From assembly GCF_900111275.1 (NCBI RefSeq), contig NZ_FOGR01000002.1, positions 186,001-250,000 on the forward strand: 64,000 bases of DNA, in the 5' to 3' direction. Below, one piece after another: positions 34,040 through 43,430 of the stretch. The stretch comes from Rhizobium sp. NFR03. GTDB taxonomy: Bacteria > Pseudomonadota > Alphaproteobacteria > Rhizobiales > Rhizobiaceae. The translations under genes were made by a program, and so were the position numbers. Positions within the stretch are counted from its first letter, which is position 1, and every line of letters starts with the position of its first letter. The notes beneath the pieces were generated by a model. It was not told the origin of the DNA and made no database searches. It was given only the letters and a program-made list of their open reading frames with translations.

Positions 34040-34171
34040 TCAGGGATTCTGATCGAGCGCACTGGGCGAGGGCTGTCCGCCCTGCTGGTTGTCGTCATGC
34101 GAGGGCATGGTGCCGAACAGGATGATGCCGACGACGATGGCGATGGCGGCGAGGATGACGAAATATCGCAT
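34040..34171 (-). CDS. Very small membrane-anchored protein
   Basis: 43 residues: Met-Arg-Tyr, one transmembrane helix (Phe-Val-Ile-Leu-Ala-Ala-Ile-Ala-Ile-Val-Val), then a polar tail rich in Gln, Gly, Pro and Ser, ending 16 bases from the convergent DUF922 gene. The ATG at 34169-34171 is preceded by GAGCGAGCCCTCTCGTGAAA, a weak RBS. Supported by composition only. Confidence 0.5.
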   Translation of the reverse strand: MRYFVILAAIAIVVGIILFGTMPSHDDNQQGGQPSPSALDQNP

Positions 34172-34418
34172 TTTCACGAGAGGGCTCGCTCCGTTGGAAG
34201 GTCGGGATGCCCGAACAGCGCATCGTCTCCAGTGTTCCCGTAGATCGTGTCATGACGGCTTGCGTGCGGTATCTCCTGGCTCGTCAAGGCACTGCATTCG
34301 TTTTTATCATTCGAGGAGGAAAATTTGGTGGCCGGCCCTGCGGCGTGCAGGCGGGGACAGCCTTGAACGAGGGCCGCGATGATGCCACTTTCCGGCAACT
34401 TGAAAAGAGGACCGTTCC

Positions 34419-35078
34419 ATGAGCCTGCGCATCAACGATATCGCCCCTAATTTTACCGCCGAAACCAGCAAGGGAACGATCTCGTTCCACGACTGGATCG
34501 GCGATGGCTGGGGTGTTCTTTTCTCGCATCCCAAGAATTTCACGCCGGTCTGCACGACGGAACTCGGCGCCATGGCGGGCCTTCAGGACGAGTTCGCCAA
34601 GCGCGGCGTCAAGGTCATCGGCATCTCGGTCGATCCGGTCGAAAGCCATGAGCGCTGGAAGAACGACATCCGCACGGCCACCGGCTTCGAGGTCGATTAC
34701 CCGCTGATCGGCGACAAGGACCTCGCTGTCGCAAAGCTCTACGACATGCTGCCGGCGGGTGCCGGTGAAAGCTCGGAGGGCCGCACGCCTGCCGACAACG
34801 CGACCGTGCGCTCGGTGTTCGTGGTCGGGCCGGACAAGAAGATCAAGTTGATCCTCACCTATCCCATGACGACCGGCCGTAACTTCGACGAAATCCTGCG
34901 CGCGATCGACTCGATCCAGCTGACGGCGAAGCATCAGGTGGCGACGCCTGCGAACTGGAAGCAGGGCGAGGACGTCATCATCACGGCAGCTGTTTCCAAC
35001 GAGGACGCCATCGCCCGCTTCGGCAGCTTCGATACGGTGCTGCCCTACCTGCGCAAGACGAAGCAGCCGACCGCCTGA
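34419..35078 (+). CDS. 1-Cys peroxiredoxin (Prx6 family)
   Basis: Peroxidase for H2O2 and organic peroxides, 219 residues. The peroxidatic Cys sits in Phe-Thr-Pro-Val-Cys-Thr-Thr-Glu (about residue 45), with the conserved Arg in Ala-Thr-Val-Arg-Ser-Val-Phe. The C-terminal domain of the Prx6 group is present (Trp-Lys-Gln-Gly-Glu-Asp-Val), and no resolving Cys is seen elsewhere. Monocistronic, with a GAGGA RBS-like stretch upstream; converges on phnM with a 27-base gap. Confidence 0.95.
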   Translation: MSLRINDIAPNFTAETSKGTISFHDWIGDGWGVLFSHPKNFTPVCTTELGAMAGLQDEFAKRGVKVIGISVDPVESHERWKNDIRTATGFEVDYPLIGDKDLAVAKLYDMLPAGAGESSEGRTPADNATVRSVFVVGPDKKIKLILTYPMTTGRNFDEILRAIDSIQLTAKHQVATPANWKQGEDVIITAAVSNEDAIARFGSFDTVLPYLRKTKQPTA

Positions 35079-35105
35079 GGTCGGAGCAGACGGCGGACGG
35101 TTGGC

Positions 35106-36245
35106 TCAGGCGACGCGTTCGCCGGCCCGCCACACGCCGGCCACGAGAGGCGGCGCACCGGGCTCCGCCCGCACGCGAAGCAGATCGGCCCGAAGGCCGG
35201 TCTCGATCCGGCCGCGATCGGCAAGCCCTGCCGCCCGCGCCGGGTTTGCCGTGATCATGCGCACCGCATGCGGCAGATCGGTCTGTCCGCGCTCGGCGAG
35301 CAGGAAGGCCGCCTGAAGCAGGCTGAAGGGCACATAATCCGACGAGAGAATATCGAGGGCATCGCACTCCAGAAGGTCGAGCGCGGAGACATTGCCGGAA
35401 TGCGACCCGCCCCGCACGACGTTCGGCGCACCCATCAGCACCTGTAGATGACAAGCCTTGGAGAGTGTGGCCGCCTCGATCGTGGTGGGGAACTCCGCAA
35501 GGGCGATGCCGAGATCGACGCTCTCGCGCACATGGGCAGCCGTCGCATCGTCATGCGAGGCCATGGGGATACCGGCTTCGCGGCAGCGCGCCGCAAGGGC
35601 GAGGCGATTGCGGTCGGCATTCTCCACCGACTGGGCGATACGCCGGGCACTGAACGCTTCGAAATCCGCATCGGAAATCTTCTTCTTGCCCTGATAATAG
35701 ATCCGGTAGGCCTCGAGGCTCACGAACTGCCGCTGTCCGGGGGCGTGATCCATCAGGGATGCCAGCCGAACCCGGTCGTTGCGCTTCATCTCATCGAACT
35801 GTTCCACCACATCGGGCATGGAGACTTCGCAGCGCAGGTGGATGAAGTGCTCGGCGCGCAGGCGATTGGCATCCGTCGCCGCCGAGATGGTTGCCGCCAT
35901 GTCGGCCATATCGCCGGTTCCCAGATCCGTATCGCCGTCGAGCCCGACGCGAAGCGCGTCGAACACGGTGGTGATGCCGGCGGTGGCGATCTGCCCGTCA
36001 TGCGCCTGTAGAGCTGCGGCAAGGTTCCAGCGGACCTTCGGGCGCGGCTGGATATGCGTTTCCAGATGGTCAGTGTGCAGTTCGACGCAGCCCGGCATCA
36101 GGTAATCGCCTTGCATGTCGGTCCCGTGCGCCGTCGTCCCCGTGCAGATGTCGGCAATGACGCCATCGCGGACGAGAACGGTGCCCTCGACGATCTCTGT
36201 GGGGAGGATGATGGCGCAGTGGGTGAAGATCTGTTCGCGTGTCAT
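35106..36245 (-). CDS. phnM: Alpha-D-ribose 1-methylphosphonate 5-triphosphate diphosphatase PhnM
   Basis: Amidohydrolase-fold enzyme of 379 residues that removes pyrophosphate from the C-P lyase intermediate before PhnJ acts. Metal-binding elements: Glu-Leu-His-Thr-Asp-His-Leu-Glu (replacing the usual His-Xaa-His), Ala-Ser-His-Asp-Asp, and Gly-Gly-Ser-His-Ser-Gly-Asn. The C-terminal barrel segment Ala-Gly-Leu-Ala-Asp-Arg-Gly-Arg-Ile is typical. It is the last gene of the phnCDE-M part, 69 bases after phnE. Confidence 0.95.
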   Translation of the reverse strand: MTREQIFTHCAIILPTEIVEGTVLVRDGVIADICTGTTAHGTDMQGDYLMPGCVELHTDHLETHIQPRPKVRWNLAAALQAHDGQIATAGITTVFDALRVGLDGDTDLGTGDMADMAATISAATDANRLRAEHFIHLRCEVSMPDVVEQFDEMKRNDRVRLASLMDHAPGQRQFVSLEAYRIYYQGKKKISDADFEAFSARRIAQSVENADRNRLALAARCREAGIPMASHDDATAAHVRESVDLGIALAEFPTTIEAATLSKACHLQVLMGAPNVVRGGSHSGNVSALDLLECDALDILSSDYVPFSLLQAAFLLAERGQTDLPHAVRMITANPARAAGLADRGRIETGLRADLLRVRAEPGAPPLVAGVWRAGERVA

Positions 36246-36314
36246 GGTCTGCCGTTCCGCAGCATGAGGCTGCAGCTTTTCGGGTAGGAGGTGAATGTGC
36301 GTGGCAACAGCGCG

Positions 36315-37145
36315 TCAGATGACGAGCTTGCGCAGTTGCTGGGAGAGAATATCCATCAGGGTCACGGTTGCAACGATGATGAGGAGGATCGCGGAGGCCT
36401 GAGGATAGTAGAAACCGCGAATGCTCTCGAAAAGGATCTGCCCGATGCCGCCGGCGCCGATGAGGCCAAGCACGGTGGCGGAGCGGATATTGGATTCGAG
36501 GCGATAGAGCGAAAACGAGATCCAGAGCGGCAGAACCTGCGGGATGACGCCAAAGATAACCTGCTGCAGACGGGAGGCGCCGGTGGTGCGGATGGCCTCG
36601 ACCGGACGCGGATCGATCGCCTCGACGGCTTCCGAGAAGAGCTTGGCGAGAATGCCCGTCGTGTGAACGAACAGCGCCATGACGCCGGCAAATGGCCCGA
36701 GGCCGACGGCGACGACAAACAGAACGGCAAAGACGATCTCATGGATCGCGCGGAACAGGTCCATCAGCCGGCGAACCGGGTGCAGCACCCACCAGGGGGC
36801 CATGTTGTGGGCCGAGAGGATACCAAAGGGAATGGACAGGAGAACCGCGAGAAAGGTGCCCCAGAGTGCGATCTGGATCGTGACGATCATTTCGCGGAGA
36901 TAAGACGCCCATTCCTTGAAATCCGGTTTCAGGAAATCCTTGGCATAGGTCGCCATGTTGCCGGCGTCCGAGAAGAGGTAGGTCCACCGCCCCATTTCGG
37001 CCGGTCCCCAGCTGGCGGCCAGGGCGCCGACGAAGACCAGCGTGACGAGCCAGCCGCGCATGCCGCTCCGAGAGGGCCTTGCTCCGGTCTGGTTCGTCGT
37101 CGGGCGGGCATGGGTTGCGCCGGTTGAGGCGATGACGTCGGTCAT
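36315..37145 (-). CDS. phnE: Phosphonate ABC transporter permease PhnE
   Basis: Inner-membrane permease of 276 residues for phosphonate uptake. About six transmembrane helices; the EAA-loop region is [10 protein letters not shown] (binding site for PhnC), followed by [11 protein letters not shown]. The ATG at 37143-37145 is chosen over the open frame to 37223 because it lies downstream of the phnD hairpin and begins the typical N-terminus. Only one phnE is present; some rhizobia have two. Confidence 0.94.
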   Translation of the reverse strand: MTDVIASTGATHARPTTNQTGARPSRSGMRGWLVTLVFVGALAASWGPAEMGRWTYLFSDAGNMATYAKDFLKPDFKEWASYLREMIVTIQIALWGTFLAVLLSIPFGILSAHNMAPWWVLHPVRRLMDLFRAIHEIVFAVLFVVAVGLGPFAGVMALFVHTTGILAKLFSEAVEAIDPRPVEAIRTTGASRLQQVIFGVIPQVLPLWISFSLYRLESNIRSATVLGLIGAGGIGQILFESIRGFYYPQASAILLIIVATVTLMDILSQQLRKLVI

Positions 37146-37188
37146 GGGCGTCGTCCTTGATGGATCGGGCAGTCGGAAACGGTAAGGA

Positions 37189-37220
37189 AACCGGAGCGGA
37201 CGGTGCCGCCCGCTCCGGTT
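37189..37220 (-). repeat. Intercistronic hairpin between phnD and phnE
   Basis: Perfect 11-base inverted repeat AACCGGAGCGG / CCGCTCCGGTT with a 10-base loop, 7 bases after the phnD stop. No T-run. It may stabilise the phnD message or reduce readthrough to phnE. Confidence 0.8.
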
Positions 37221-37227
37221 CAAGGCA

Positions 37228-38223
37228 TCAGCCGTTGGAGGCCGTTCCGAGTTCGGCTTCGTACTTCGCCTTCTGCTCGGTCAGCGGCTTGACCTTCTCG
37301 GCCTTGGCTTCCGCCGACAGCGAGGCGTCGCCTTCGATCTTGGCGATCGACTTCGACAGTTCCATCACGCGGATCGGCAGGAGCTGCTTGTCGGTCGAGG
37401 CCCTGAACGGCGCCCACTTCAGGGCGGCGAGGACCTCCTTCTCATGGGCGACGTCGCCCGTGGAGTTGGCAGTGCCGTAGCTGAGGAAGAAGTCGCGCAG
37501 CTTGGTCTTTGCCTCTTCCGGCAGGTCCTTGCGCCAGACGATCGGGTCGGAAGGGATCAGCGGCGAGCGCCAGATTTCGCGAATATTGGCGAAAGCATCC
37601 GGCTTGTTCTGCTGGATCAGCGCCATGTTCTCGGTGTTGTTGGCCGCCGCATCGACCTGTTTCATGGCAACGGCCATGGCGTTGGTCTCGTGGTTGGCGT
37701 TGGTCACCGTCTTGAAGCAGGCCTTCGGGTCGATGTTGCGCGTGCCGAACACGAAGGTCATGGGTACGAGATAGCCGGAGGTGGAGTTCGGGTCGCCGAG
37801 GCCGAAGCTCTTCGTCTTGTCGCAGGTCAAGAGTTCATCGATCGTCTGGATCGGCGAGTCCTTGGGGACGATGACGACCGACCAGTAGCCTGGGTCGCCG
37901 TTCTTGGCGACGCTCTGCACGAACACTTCGCCATCGGCACGATCGACCGCTTCCATGGCCGATTTGTTGCCGTACCAGGCGACCTGCACCTTGTTGAAGC
38001 GCATGCCTTCGATGATGCCGGCATAATCGGAAGCGAAGAAGGGCTTCACCTCGAGACCGGTCTTGGTCTTGAGGTCGGCCAGAAGCGGCTCCCAGGTGGT
38101 CTTCAGGTTCTGCTGGGATTCGGTCGAGATGATGCCGAAGTTGATGGTCTCAGCGGCAAGCGCCTGCTGGCTCAGTGTGGCGGCGAACGAAAGCGCCGCA
38201 ATGCTCTTGAAGATCGCGTTCAT
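37228..38223 (-). CDS. phnD: Phosphonate ABC transporter substrate-binding protein PhnD
   Basis: Periplasmic phosphonate-binding protein of 331 residues with a signal peptide cleaved after about residue 23 (Gln-Ala-Leu-Ala). Family segments: [11 protein letters not shown], [10 protein letters not shown], Gln-Val-Ala-Trp-Tyr-Gly, and Gly-Asp-Pro-Asn-Ser-Thr-Ser-Gly-Tyr (a ligand phosphonate contact). It lies between phnC and phnE, in the usual order. Confidence 0.96.
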   Translation of the reverse strand: MNAIFKSIAALSFAATLSQQALAAETINFGIISTESQQNLKTTWEPLLADLKTKTGLEVKPFFASDYAGIIEGMRFNKVQVAWYGNKSAMEAVDRADGEVFVQSVAKNGDPGYWSVVIVPKDSPIQTIDELLTCDKTKSFGLGDPNSTSGYLVPMTFVFGTRNIDPKACFKTVTNANHETNAMAVAMKQVDAAANNTENMALIQQNKPDAFANIREIWRSPLIPSDPIVWRKDLPEEAKTKLRDFFLSYGTANSTGDVAHEKEVLAALKWAPFRASTDKQLLPIRVMELSKSIAKIEGDASLSAEAKAEKVKPLTEQKAKYEAELGTASNG

Positions 38224-38270
38224 GGTGGTCTCCGGTTGGGCCGTTATCGTGGATCGGGCAGTATCTTGAA

Positions 38271-39137
38271 TCAGACGGGGACGAGCGCCGCCTGACGTTT
38301 GTGAAGTCCGACGCCGGATGGCGCCATGGGGTCGTCCGGGCCGCCCGGGGCGGCATCCGGCAGGACGAGTTCTTCCGATGCCGCTCCGTAGAGCTCGGCC
38401 AGGAAATCGTTGGAAAGGGCGGTGGACGGGCCGTCATAGACGATAACGCCGTCGCGCATGGCGATCGTGCGGCGGCAATAGCGCCGCGCATATTCGACCT
38501 GATGGAGCGACACGAGCACGGTAATGCCGTCTTCGCGGGAGATGTCGGCGAGCACGTCCATCACCCGGCGCGCAGCCGACGGATCGAGCGCCGAGATCGG
38601 CTCGTCGGCAATCAGGATACGGGCTTCCTGCACGAGGGTGCGGGCGATGGCCGCGCGCTGCTGCTGGCCACCGGAAAGCGTTGACGCACGTTGCGCGGCA
38701 ACCTGGGGAATGCCGACGCGGGCGAGTGCGGCTCGCGCCTTGTCCTTCTCCCCGGCGTTGAACAGGCCGAGCGTGCCACGCCAGCGCGGTATGCGGCCGA
38801 GATGGCCGATCAGGACGTTGGTCAGCACGGACAGCCGTCCGACGAGGTTGAACTGCTGGAAGATCACGGCGACGCGGCCGCGTGCCGCCTCCCGGTTCAT
38901 CCGCCCGCCCGCCTGCGACACCGCGCCGAGAATCTCCACACGCCCGCCATCGCCATCGCCAATCTCCAGGCCGGCGATATGGCGAATGAGCGTGCTCTTG
39001 CCGGAACCGGAAGCGCCGATCAGCGCCACCATCTCGCCCTGCTCCAGCATCAGGCTCACACCGTTGAGCGCCCGCGTTTCGCCATAGCGTTTCGACAGAT
39101 TGGTCACGGAAAGCGCGACAGGGGTAATTTCGGTCAT
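38271..39137 (-). CDS. phnC: Phosphonate ABC transporter ATP-binding protein PhnC
   Basis: ATPase of the phosphonate importer, 288 residues. Walker A Gly-Ala-Ser-Gly-Ser-Gly-Lys-Ser-Thr, Q-loop Phe-Gln-Gln-Phe-Asn-Leu-Val, signature Leu-Ser-Gly-Gly-Gln-Gln-Gln-Arg, Walker B Ile-Leu-Ile-Ala-Asp-Glu-Pro. The C-terminus is longer than usual. It is first of phnC-D-E-M and has its own upstream Pho-like repeat at 39219, so the transport block may be started separately from phnG-L. Confidence 0.95.
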   Translation of the reverse strand: MTEITPVALSVTNLSKRYGETRALNGVSLMLEQGEMVALIGASGSGKSTLIRHIAGLEIGDGDGGRVEILGAVSQAGGRMNREAARGRVAVIFQQFNLVGRLSVLTNVLIGHLGRIPRWRGTLGLFNAGEKDKARAALARVGIPQVAAQRASTLSGGQQQRAAIARTLVQEARILIADEPISALDPSAARRVMDVLADISREDGITVLVSLHQVEYARRYCRRTIAMRDGVIVYDGPSTALSNDFLAELYGAASEELVLPDAAPGGPDDPMAPSGVGLHKRQAALVPV

Positions 39138-39218
39138 GGTTTGATCCCGGGCAGCAGCTCGAAAGCCGACGTCATGCCGGCTGCACGTCCAAAGACTGTG
39201 AGTGCCAAGCGATGATGG

Positions 39219-39251
39219 TTGCGTGACGTTTGCATGAAACTTTTGCGTCAG
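39219..39251 (-). promoter_or_regulatory. Pho-box-like 11-base repeats upstream of phnC
   Basis: On the minus strand three 11-base-spaced units CTGACGCAAAA, GTTTCATGCAA and ACGTCACGCAA share Ca-GCAA spacing, the phasing of PhoB-binding sites. The match to CTGTCAT is partial. It lies about 80-115 bases upstream of phnC, in a 123-base gap after the transferase gene. Confidence 0.45.
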
Positions 39252-39260
39252 CCGATCCTA

Positions 39261-39881
39261 TCAGACGGCGTAACGCGCGATGAACGCTTCGCCCGTCAGC
39301 GAGCGGAAGTCCTCGAGCGCGGCAAACAGCCGGTCGTGCGGCCAGTCCCACCAGGCGAGCGTCTCCATGTCCTCAGCCGTTGCACGCGTGAAACGTTCGC
39401 GGATCAGCCGGGCCGGCACGCCGCCGACGACCGTGTAGGGCGCGACATCGTGCGAGACCACGGCGCCCGCCCCGACGACGGCCCCGTTGCCCACCGTCAC
39501 GCCCGGCAGAACCGTCGCGCCGTGACCGATCCAGACATCGTGCCCGATGGTGACGCGCCGGGCGCGGCGTGCCGCAAAGAAATCCGCCTCGTCCGCAGCT
39601 CCGTCGAAGTAGTCGCCGGCCCTGTAGGTAAAGTGATGCAGCGTGGCGCGCTCCATCGGGTGGTTCGTGGCGTTCAGCCGTACCATGGAAGCGATGTTGA
39701 CGAACTTGCCGACGGTTGCGCACCAGAGGGCGCAATCCTCCATGACATAGGAATAGTCGCCGAGGTCCACCTCGCCGAGGCGCGATCTCTCGGCGATCTC
39801 GACATAGCGGCCGAGGCGGCAGTCGGTCACACGCGCCGTCTCGTGGATCGTGGGGTGATGTTCGGAGAGCTTGGTCATCAC
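39261..39881 (-). CDS. Phosphonate-cluster hexapeptide-repeat acetyltransferase
   Basis: A 206-residue left-handed beta-helix acyltransferase of the xenobiotic/chloramphenicol acetyltransferase-like group found inside phn operons. Hexapeptide repeats include [11 protein letters not shown], [14 protein letters not shown], and Val-Val-Gly-Gly-Val-Pro-Ala. Its acceptor is unknown; it may play the role of PhnO (aminoalkylphosphonate acetylation). The start overlaps the phnL stop by 4 bases. GlmU/DapD-type functions are less likely given length and context. Confidence 0.88.
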   Translation of the reverse strand: MMTKLSEHHPTIHETARVTDCRLGRYVEIAERSRLGEVDLGDYSYVMEDCALWCATVGKFVNIASMVRLNATNHPMERATLHHFTYRAGDYFDGAADEADFFAARRARRVTIGHDVWIGHGATVLPGVTVGNGAVVGAGAVVSHDVAPYTVVGGVPARLIRERFTRATAEDMETLAWWDWPHDRLFAALEDFRSLTGEAFIARYAV

Positions 39882-40630
39882 GCAGCCTTTCGGGCGGAGA
39901 ATGCGGAGACGTCGATGGTGCGGGTCGCCACCGCCTCGCGCACCGGCTGGTCGTGGAAGATGCCTAGAATGGCGGTGCCGCGCGCGAGCTTCTCGCCGAT
40001 CATGGCGGTCACGACATCGCGATTTTCCGCGTCCAGAGAGGCCGTGGGCTCGTCGAGAAGAAGAACGGGGTGATCCGTGATGAAGCCGCGGGCAATATTG
40101 ACGCGCTGCTTCTCGCCGCCGGAGAAGGTGGCGGGCGGAAGCCCGTGCAGCGTTTCCGGCAGGTTCAGGCGCGTGAGCATGTCGCGAGCCCGCAAGATGG
40201 CCGTCGCCCGGTCGATGCCGCGCGAGACGAGCGGCTCGGCGACGATCTCGACGGCGGAGACGCGGGGCACGGCGCGCAGGAACTGGCTGACATAGCCGAT
40301 GCCGTCATGCCGGATGGCAAGAACGAGACGCGGATCGCCGGCCCCGAGGTCGCGAACCTCGCCGTTTTCCGGGTCCCGCACGAGGACCGAGCCCTCGTCG
40401 ATTGCGTAGTTGCCATAGACCATCCGCAGGATCGACGACTTGCCGACCCCCGAGGGACCGCCGAGAACGACGCATTCGCCCGGAAAGAGATCGAAGCGGA
40501 CATTGGCGACCACAGGCAGCACGACGCCATCGCGCAGATGCATCACGAAGGATTTCGCGACATCGCGCACGCTGAGCAGCGCGCCTTCCGGCATGGCAGG
40601 ATGAGTCGGCGTGATGGAGGAGAGGGACAT
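39878..40630 (-). CDS. phnL: C-P lyase accessory ATPase PhnL
   Basis: ABC-type ATPase of 250 residues that associates with the PhnGHIJ core rather than with a permease. Walker A [10 protein letters not shown], signature [10 protein letters not shown], Walker B Val-Leu-Leu-Leu-Asp-Glu-Pro. Phe-Val-Met-His-Leu near the start is PhnL-typical. Start at the ATG of 40630 (Met-Ser-Leu-Ser). Confidence 0.95.
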   Translation of the reverse strand: MSLSSITPTHPAMPEGALLSVRDVAKSFVMHLRDGVVLPVVANVRFDLFPGECVVLGGPSGVGKSSILRMVYGNYAIDEGSVLVRDPENGEVRDLGAGDPRLVLAIRHDGIGYVSQFLRAVPRVSAVEIVAEPLVSRGIDRATAILRARDMLTRLNLPETLHGLPPATFSGGEKQRVNIARGFITDHPVLLLDEPTASLDAENRDVVTAMIGEKLARGTAILGIFHDQPVREAVATRTIDVSAFSARKAA

Positions 40631-40657
40631 CGGCGGGCTCCGGTTCGGCATTCGGGC

Positions 40658-41431
40658 TCAGGATTCGGGGATGGAGGCGACGAGAAGCTGGGTATAGGCG
40701 TGGCGGGGATCGTCCAGCACCCGATCCGTCAGCCCGGCTTCCACGATGTGCCCGCCCTTCATGACGATCATGCGCTGCGACAGGAGCCGCGCCACGGCGA
40801 GGTCGTGGGTGACGATGACGACGGCGAGCGACAGGTCGGTGACCAGTCCGCGCAGAAGATCGAGCACGCGGGCCTGAACGGAAACGTCGAGCCCGCCGGT
40901 CGGCTCGTCCATGAAGATCAGCCGGGGATGGGTAACGAGGTTTCGGGCGATCTGAAGGCGCTGGCGCATGCCGCCGGAAAAGGCGATCGGCTGGTCGTCG
41001 ATCCGCTCGGCGGCGATCTCCACGCGCGACAGCCAGTCGCCGGCCGTGCGGCGGATGTCGCCATAATGGCGCTCGCCCACGGCCATCAGCCGCTCGCCGA
41101 CATTGGCGCCAGCCGAGACGCGCATCCGCAACCCGTCCGCCGGGTTCTGGTGCACGAAGCCCCAGTCGGTGCGCATCAGGAAGCGGCGCTCCGCTTCCGA
41201 GAGATCGGCAAGATCGGGGAAGCGCCCGTCGCGCATCCGGTAGCGGATTTCGCCTGCGGAGCGTTCCAGCCGGCCGGAGATGCAGTTGAGCAAGGTCGTC
41301 TTGCCGGAGCCGGACTCGCCCACGATGGCGACGACTTCGCCCGGCCAGACGTCGAAGGAGACGCCGGTACAGCCGATGAAGGAGCCGTAGCGCTTTTCGA
41401 GGCCACGGACGGAGAGGATGGGGTCGGTCAT
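40658..41431 (-). CDS. phnK: C-P lyase ATPase PhnK
   Basis: ABC-family ATPase of 257 residues that binds the C-P lyase core on PhnJ. Walker A Gly-Glu-Ser-Gly-Ser-Gly-Lys-Thr-Thr, signature Phe-Ser-Gly-Gly-Met-Arg-Gln-Arg-Leu-Gln, Walker B Leu-Ile-Phe-Met-Asp-Glu-Pro. Oligopeptide-ATPase-like C-terminus (Thr-Gln-Leu-Leu). The start ATG overlaps the phnJ stop by 4 bases. Confidence 0.96.
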   Translation of the reverse strand: MTDPILSVRGLEKRYGSFIGCTGVSFDVWPGEVVAIVGESGSGKTTLLNCISGRLERSAGEIRYRMRDGRFPDLADLSEAERRFLMRTDWGFVHQNPADGLRMRVSAGANVGERLMAVGERHYGDIRRTAGDWLSRVEIAAERIDDQPIAFSGGMRQRLQIARNLVTHPRLIFMDEPTGGLDVSVQARVLDLLRGLVTDLSLAVVIVTHDLAVARLLSQRMIVMKGGHIVEAGLTDRVLDDPRHAYTQLLVASIPES

Positions 41432-42327
41432 CGCGCGGTCTCCCGGGCTGTCGGTGCTGAGCCGCCGAGCTGCGGCAGGCCCGGACCCTTGTGGCCGTCC
41501 GCTTGCCGTGTCTCGCAATTGTCGGTGTCGGAGCAGACGAACATGCGTCCGCCCCGGTCGTCGGTCACCACCTCGTCCATGTAGACGCCGGTCGCATTGC
41601 AGAGCGCGCAGGGGCGGCTGAAGGTCTGGACGGCGAAGGGATGGTCCTCGAAATCGAGGCTCGTCACCTGGGTGAAAGGCGGCAGCGCATAGATGCGCTT
41701 CTCGCGCCCCGCCCCGAAGAGCTGCAAGGCGGGGGAACGATCGAGCTTCGGATTGTCGAATTTCGGAATGGGCGAGGGGTCCATGACATAGCGACCCTCG
41801 ACCTTCACCGGATAGGCATAGGTGGTGGCGATATGGCCGTGCTGAGCGATGTCCTCGTAGAGCTTCACATGCACGAGGCCGTACTCCTCCAGCCCGTGCA
41901 TGACCCGGGTTTCGGTCTCGCGCGGTTCCAGAAAGCGCAGAGGCTCGGGGATCGGCACCTGGAAGACGATGGTCTGGTGCGCTTTAAGCTTCTCTTCCGG
42001 AATGCGGTGGCGGGTCTGGATGATGGTCGCATCCGCCGTCTTGGTCGTCGTCGCGACATTCGCGGTCTTGGCGAAGAATGCCCGGATCGAAACGGCATTT
42101 GTCGTATCGTCCGCGCCCTGATCGATCACTTTCAGAACGTCGTCGGGTCCGAGAATGGCGGCCGTCACCTGTACGCCGCCCGTGCCCCAGCCGTATGGCA
42201 TCGGCATCTCGCGGGAGGCGAAGGGCACCTGATAGCCGGGAATGGCGATGCCCTTCAGGATCGCGCGGCGGATCATGCGTTTGGTCTGCTCGTCCAGATA
42301 GGCGAAGTTATAGGCGGGCAAGGTCAT
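41428..42327 (-). CDS. phnJ: Alpha-D-ribose 1-methylphosphonate 5-phosphate C-P lyase PhnJ
   Basis: Radical-SAM enzyme that breaks the C-P bond, 299 residues. The four key cysteines are Cys240, Cys243, Cys265 and Cys271 (Cys-Ala-Leu-Cys, then Cys-Ser-Asp-Thr-Asp-Asn-Cys), one residue offset from E. coli 241/244/266/272, so cluster binding and the thiyl-radical Cys are intact. The N-terminus Tyr-Asn-Phe-Ala-Tyr-Leu-Asp-Glu-Gln-Thr-Lys-Arg is diagnostic. ATG at 42325-42327 overlaps the phnI stop. Confidence 0.98.
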   Translation of the reverse strand: MTLPAYNFAYLDEQTKRMIRRAILKGIAIPGYQVPFASREMPMPYGWGTGGVQVTAAILGPDDVLKVIDQGADDTTNAVSIRAFFAKTANVATTTKTADATIIQTRHRIPEEKLKAHQTIVFQVPIPEPLRFLEPRETETRVMHGLEEYGLVHVKLYEDIAQHGHIATTYAYPVKVEGRYVMDPSPIPKFDNPKLDRSPALQLFGAGREKRIYALPPFTQVTSLDFEDHPFAVQTFSRPCALCNATGVYMDEVVTDDRGGRMFVCSDTDNCETRQADGHKGPGLPQLGGSAPTARETAR

Positions 42328-43427
42328 TCCGCGGCCTCCTGTCGGTCCGTCCCGGCGGTCTTTTCCGCCGCATGTTCCCGCCGCAGCATGCGCAGCAGGT
42401 CGAGTTCGGCCTGGAAGTCCACATAATGCGGCAGTTTCAGATGCTCGACGAAGCCGGTGGCTTCGACGTTGTCGCAATGGGAAAGGACGAACTCCTCGTC
42501 CTGCGCCGGGGCTGCGCGGTTCTCATCGAACTCGTCGGCACGCAGCGCGCGATCGACGAGGCTCATCGACATGGCCTTGCGCTCCGACTGTCCGAAAACG
42601 AGCCCGTAGCCGCGCGTGAAGCGCGGACCGTCCTCGCCGCCGCCCTTGAACTGCGACACCATCTGGCACTCGGTGACGCGGACGGCGCCGATATTGACGG
42701 CAAAACCGAGCTCCGGCAGGTCGATCTCCAGATCGACAAGGCCGATGCGCACTTCGCCGACGAAGGGGTGCGTGCGCCCGTAGCCGCGCTGGGTCGAATA
42801 GCCAAGCGACAGAAGAAAGCCTTCGTCGCCGCGCGCCAGTGCCTGGAGCCGGAGGTCGCGTCCGGCGGGAAAGCCGGTCGGATCGCGGGTGAGGTCGCCC
42901 GGCTCGGCATCGGAGGGGATGTCCGGCTCGATCAGGCCTTCGCCATTGAGGATGTCGGTCACGCGAGGATAGGCGGCATCCTCAGTGACGTCACGCCGGG
43001 CGCCGGGCTCGACAGGATGGTCGCCGGCCATGTCGGGGTCGATCAGGCGGTGGGTATAATCGAAGGTCGGCCCCAGCAGCTGCCCGCCGGGAATATCCTT
43101 GTAGGTGGCCGATACGCGCCGCTCGATGCGCATCGCCGCCGTCTCTACCGGCCGCGTCGCACCGAAGCGTGGCAGCGTCGTGCGATAGGCCCGGATGAGG
43201 AAGATCGCCTCGATCATGTCGCCGCGCGACTGTCGCACGGCCATGGCGGCAAGCTCGGGATCGTAGAGCGACCCTTCGGCCATGACCCGGTCAACGGCAA
43301 GCGAGAGCTGGCCCGCGATCTGTTCGAGCGAGAGAGCGGGAACGGAGCGATCTCCCCGACGACGGTCGGCCAGAAGCTTGTGCGCCTTCTTGATGGCGGC
43401 TTCACCGCCTTTGACGGCTACATACAT
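42324..43427 (-). CDS. phnI: Alpha-D-ribose 1-methylphosphonate 5-triphosphate synthase subunit PhnI
   Basis: Catalytic subunit that joins phosphonate to ATP ribose, 367 residues. The N-terminus Tyr-Val-Ala-Val-Lys-Gly-Gly-Glu-Ala-Ala-Ile is diagnostic. His-containing C-terminal segment Phe-Val-Glu-His-Leu-Lys-Leu-Pro-His-Tyr-Val-Asp-Phe is typical of the zinc-dependent core. 4-base overlap with phnJ, 3-base gap to phnH. Full length. Confidence 0.97.
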   Translation of the reverse strand: MYVAVKGGEAAIKKAHKLLADRRRGDRSVPALSLEQIAGQLSLAVDRVMAEGSLYDPELAAMAVRQSRGDMIEAIFLIRAYRTTLPRFGATRPVETAAMRIERRVSATYKDIPGGQLLGPTFDYTHRLIDPDMAGDHPVEPGARRDVTEDAAYPRVTDILNGEGLIEPDIPSDAEPGDLTRDPTGFPAGRDLRLQALARGDEGFLLSLGYSTQRGYGRTHPFVGEVRIGLVDLEIDLPELGFAVNIGAVRVTECQMVSQFKGGGEDGPRFTRGYGLVFGQSERKAMSMSLVDRALRADEFDENRAAPAQDEEFVLSHCDNVEATGFVEHLKLPHYVDFQAELDLLRMLRREHAAEKTAGTDRQEAAE

Positions 43428-43430
43428 GGC

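Noticed and set aside
40070-41584. 504-codon plus-strand frame over phnL and phnK
   Set aside because: Antisense shadow of two ABC ATPases with intact Walker motifs; rich in His/Asp/Arg/Gly.
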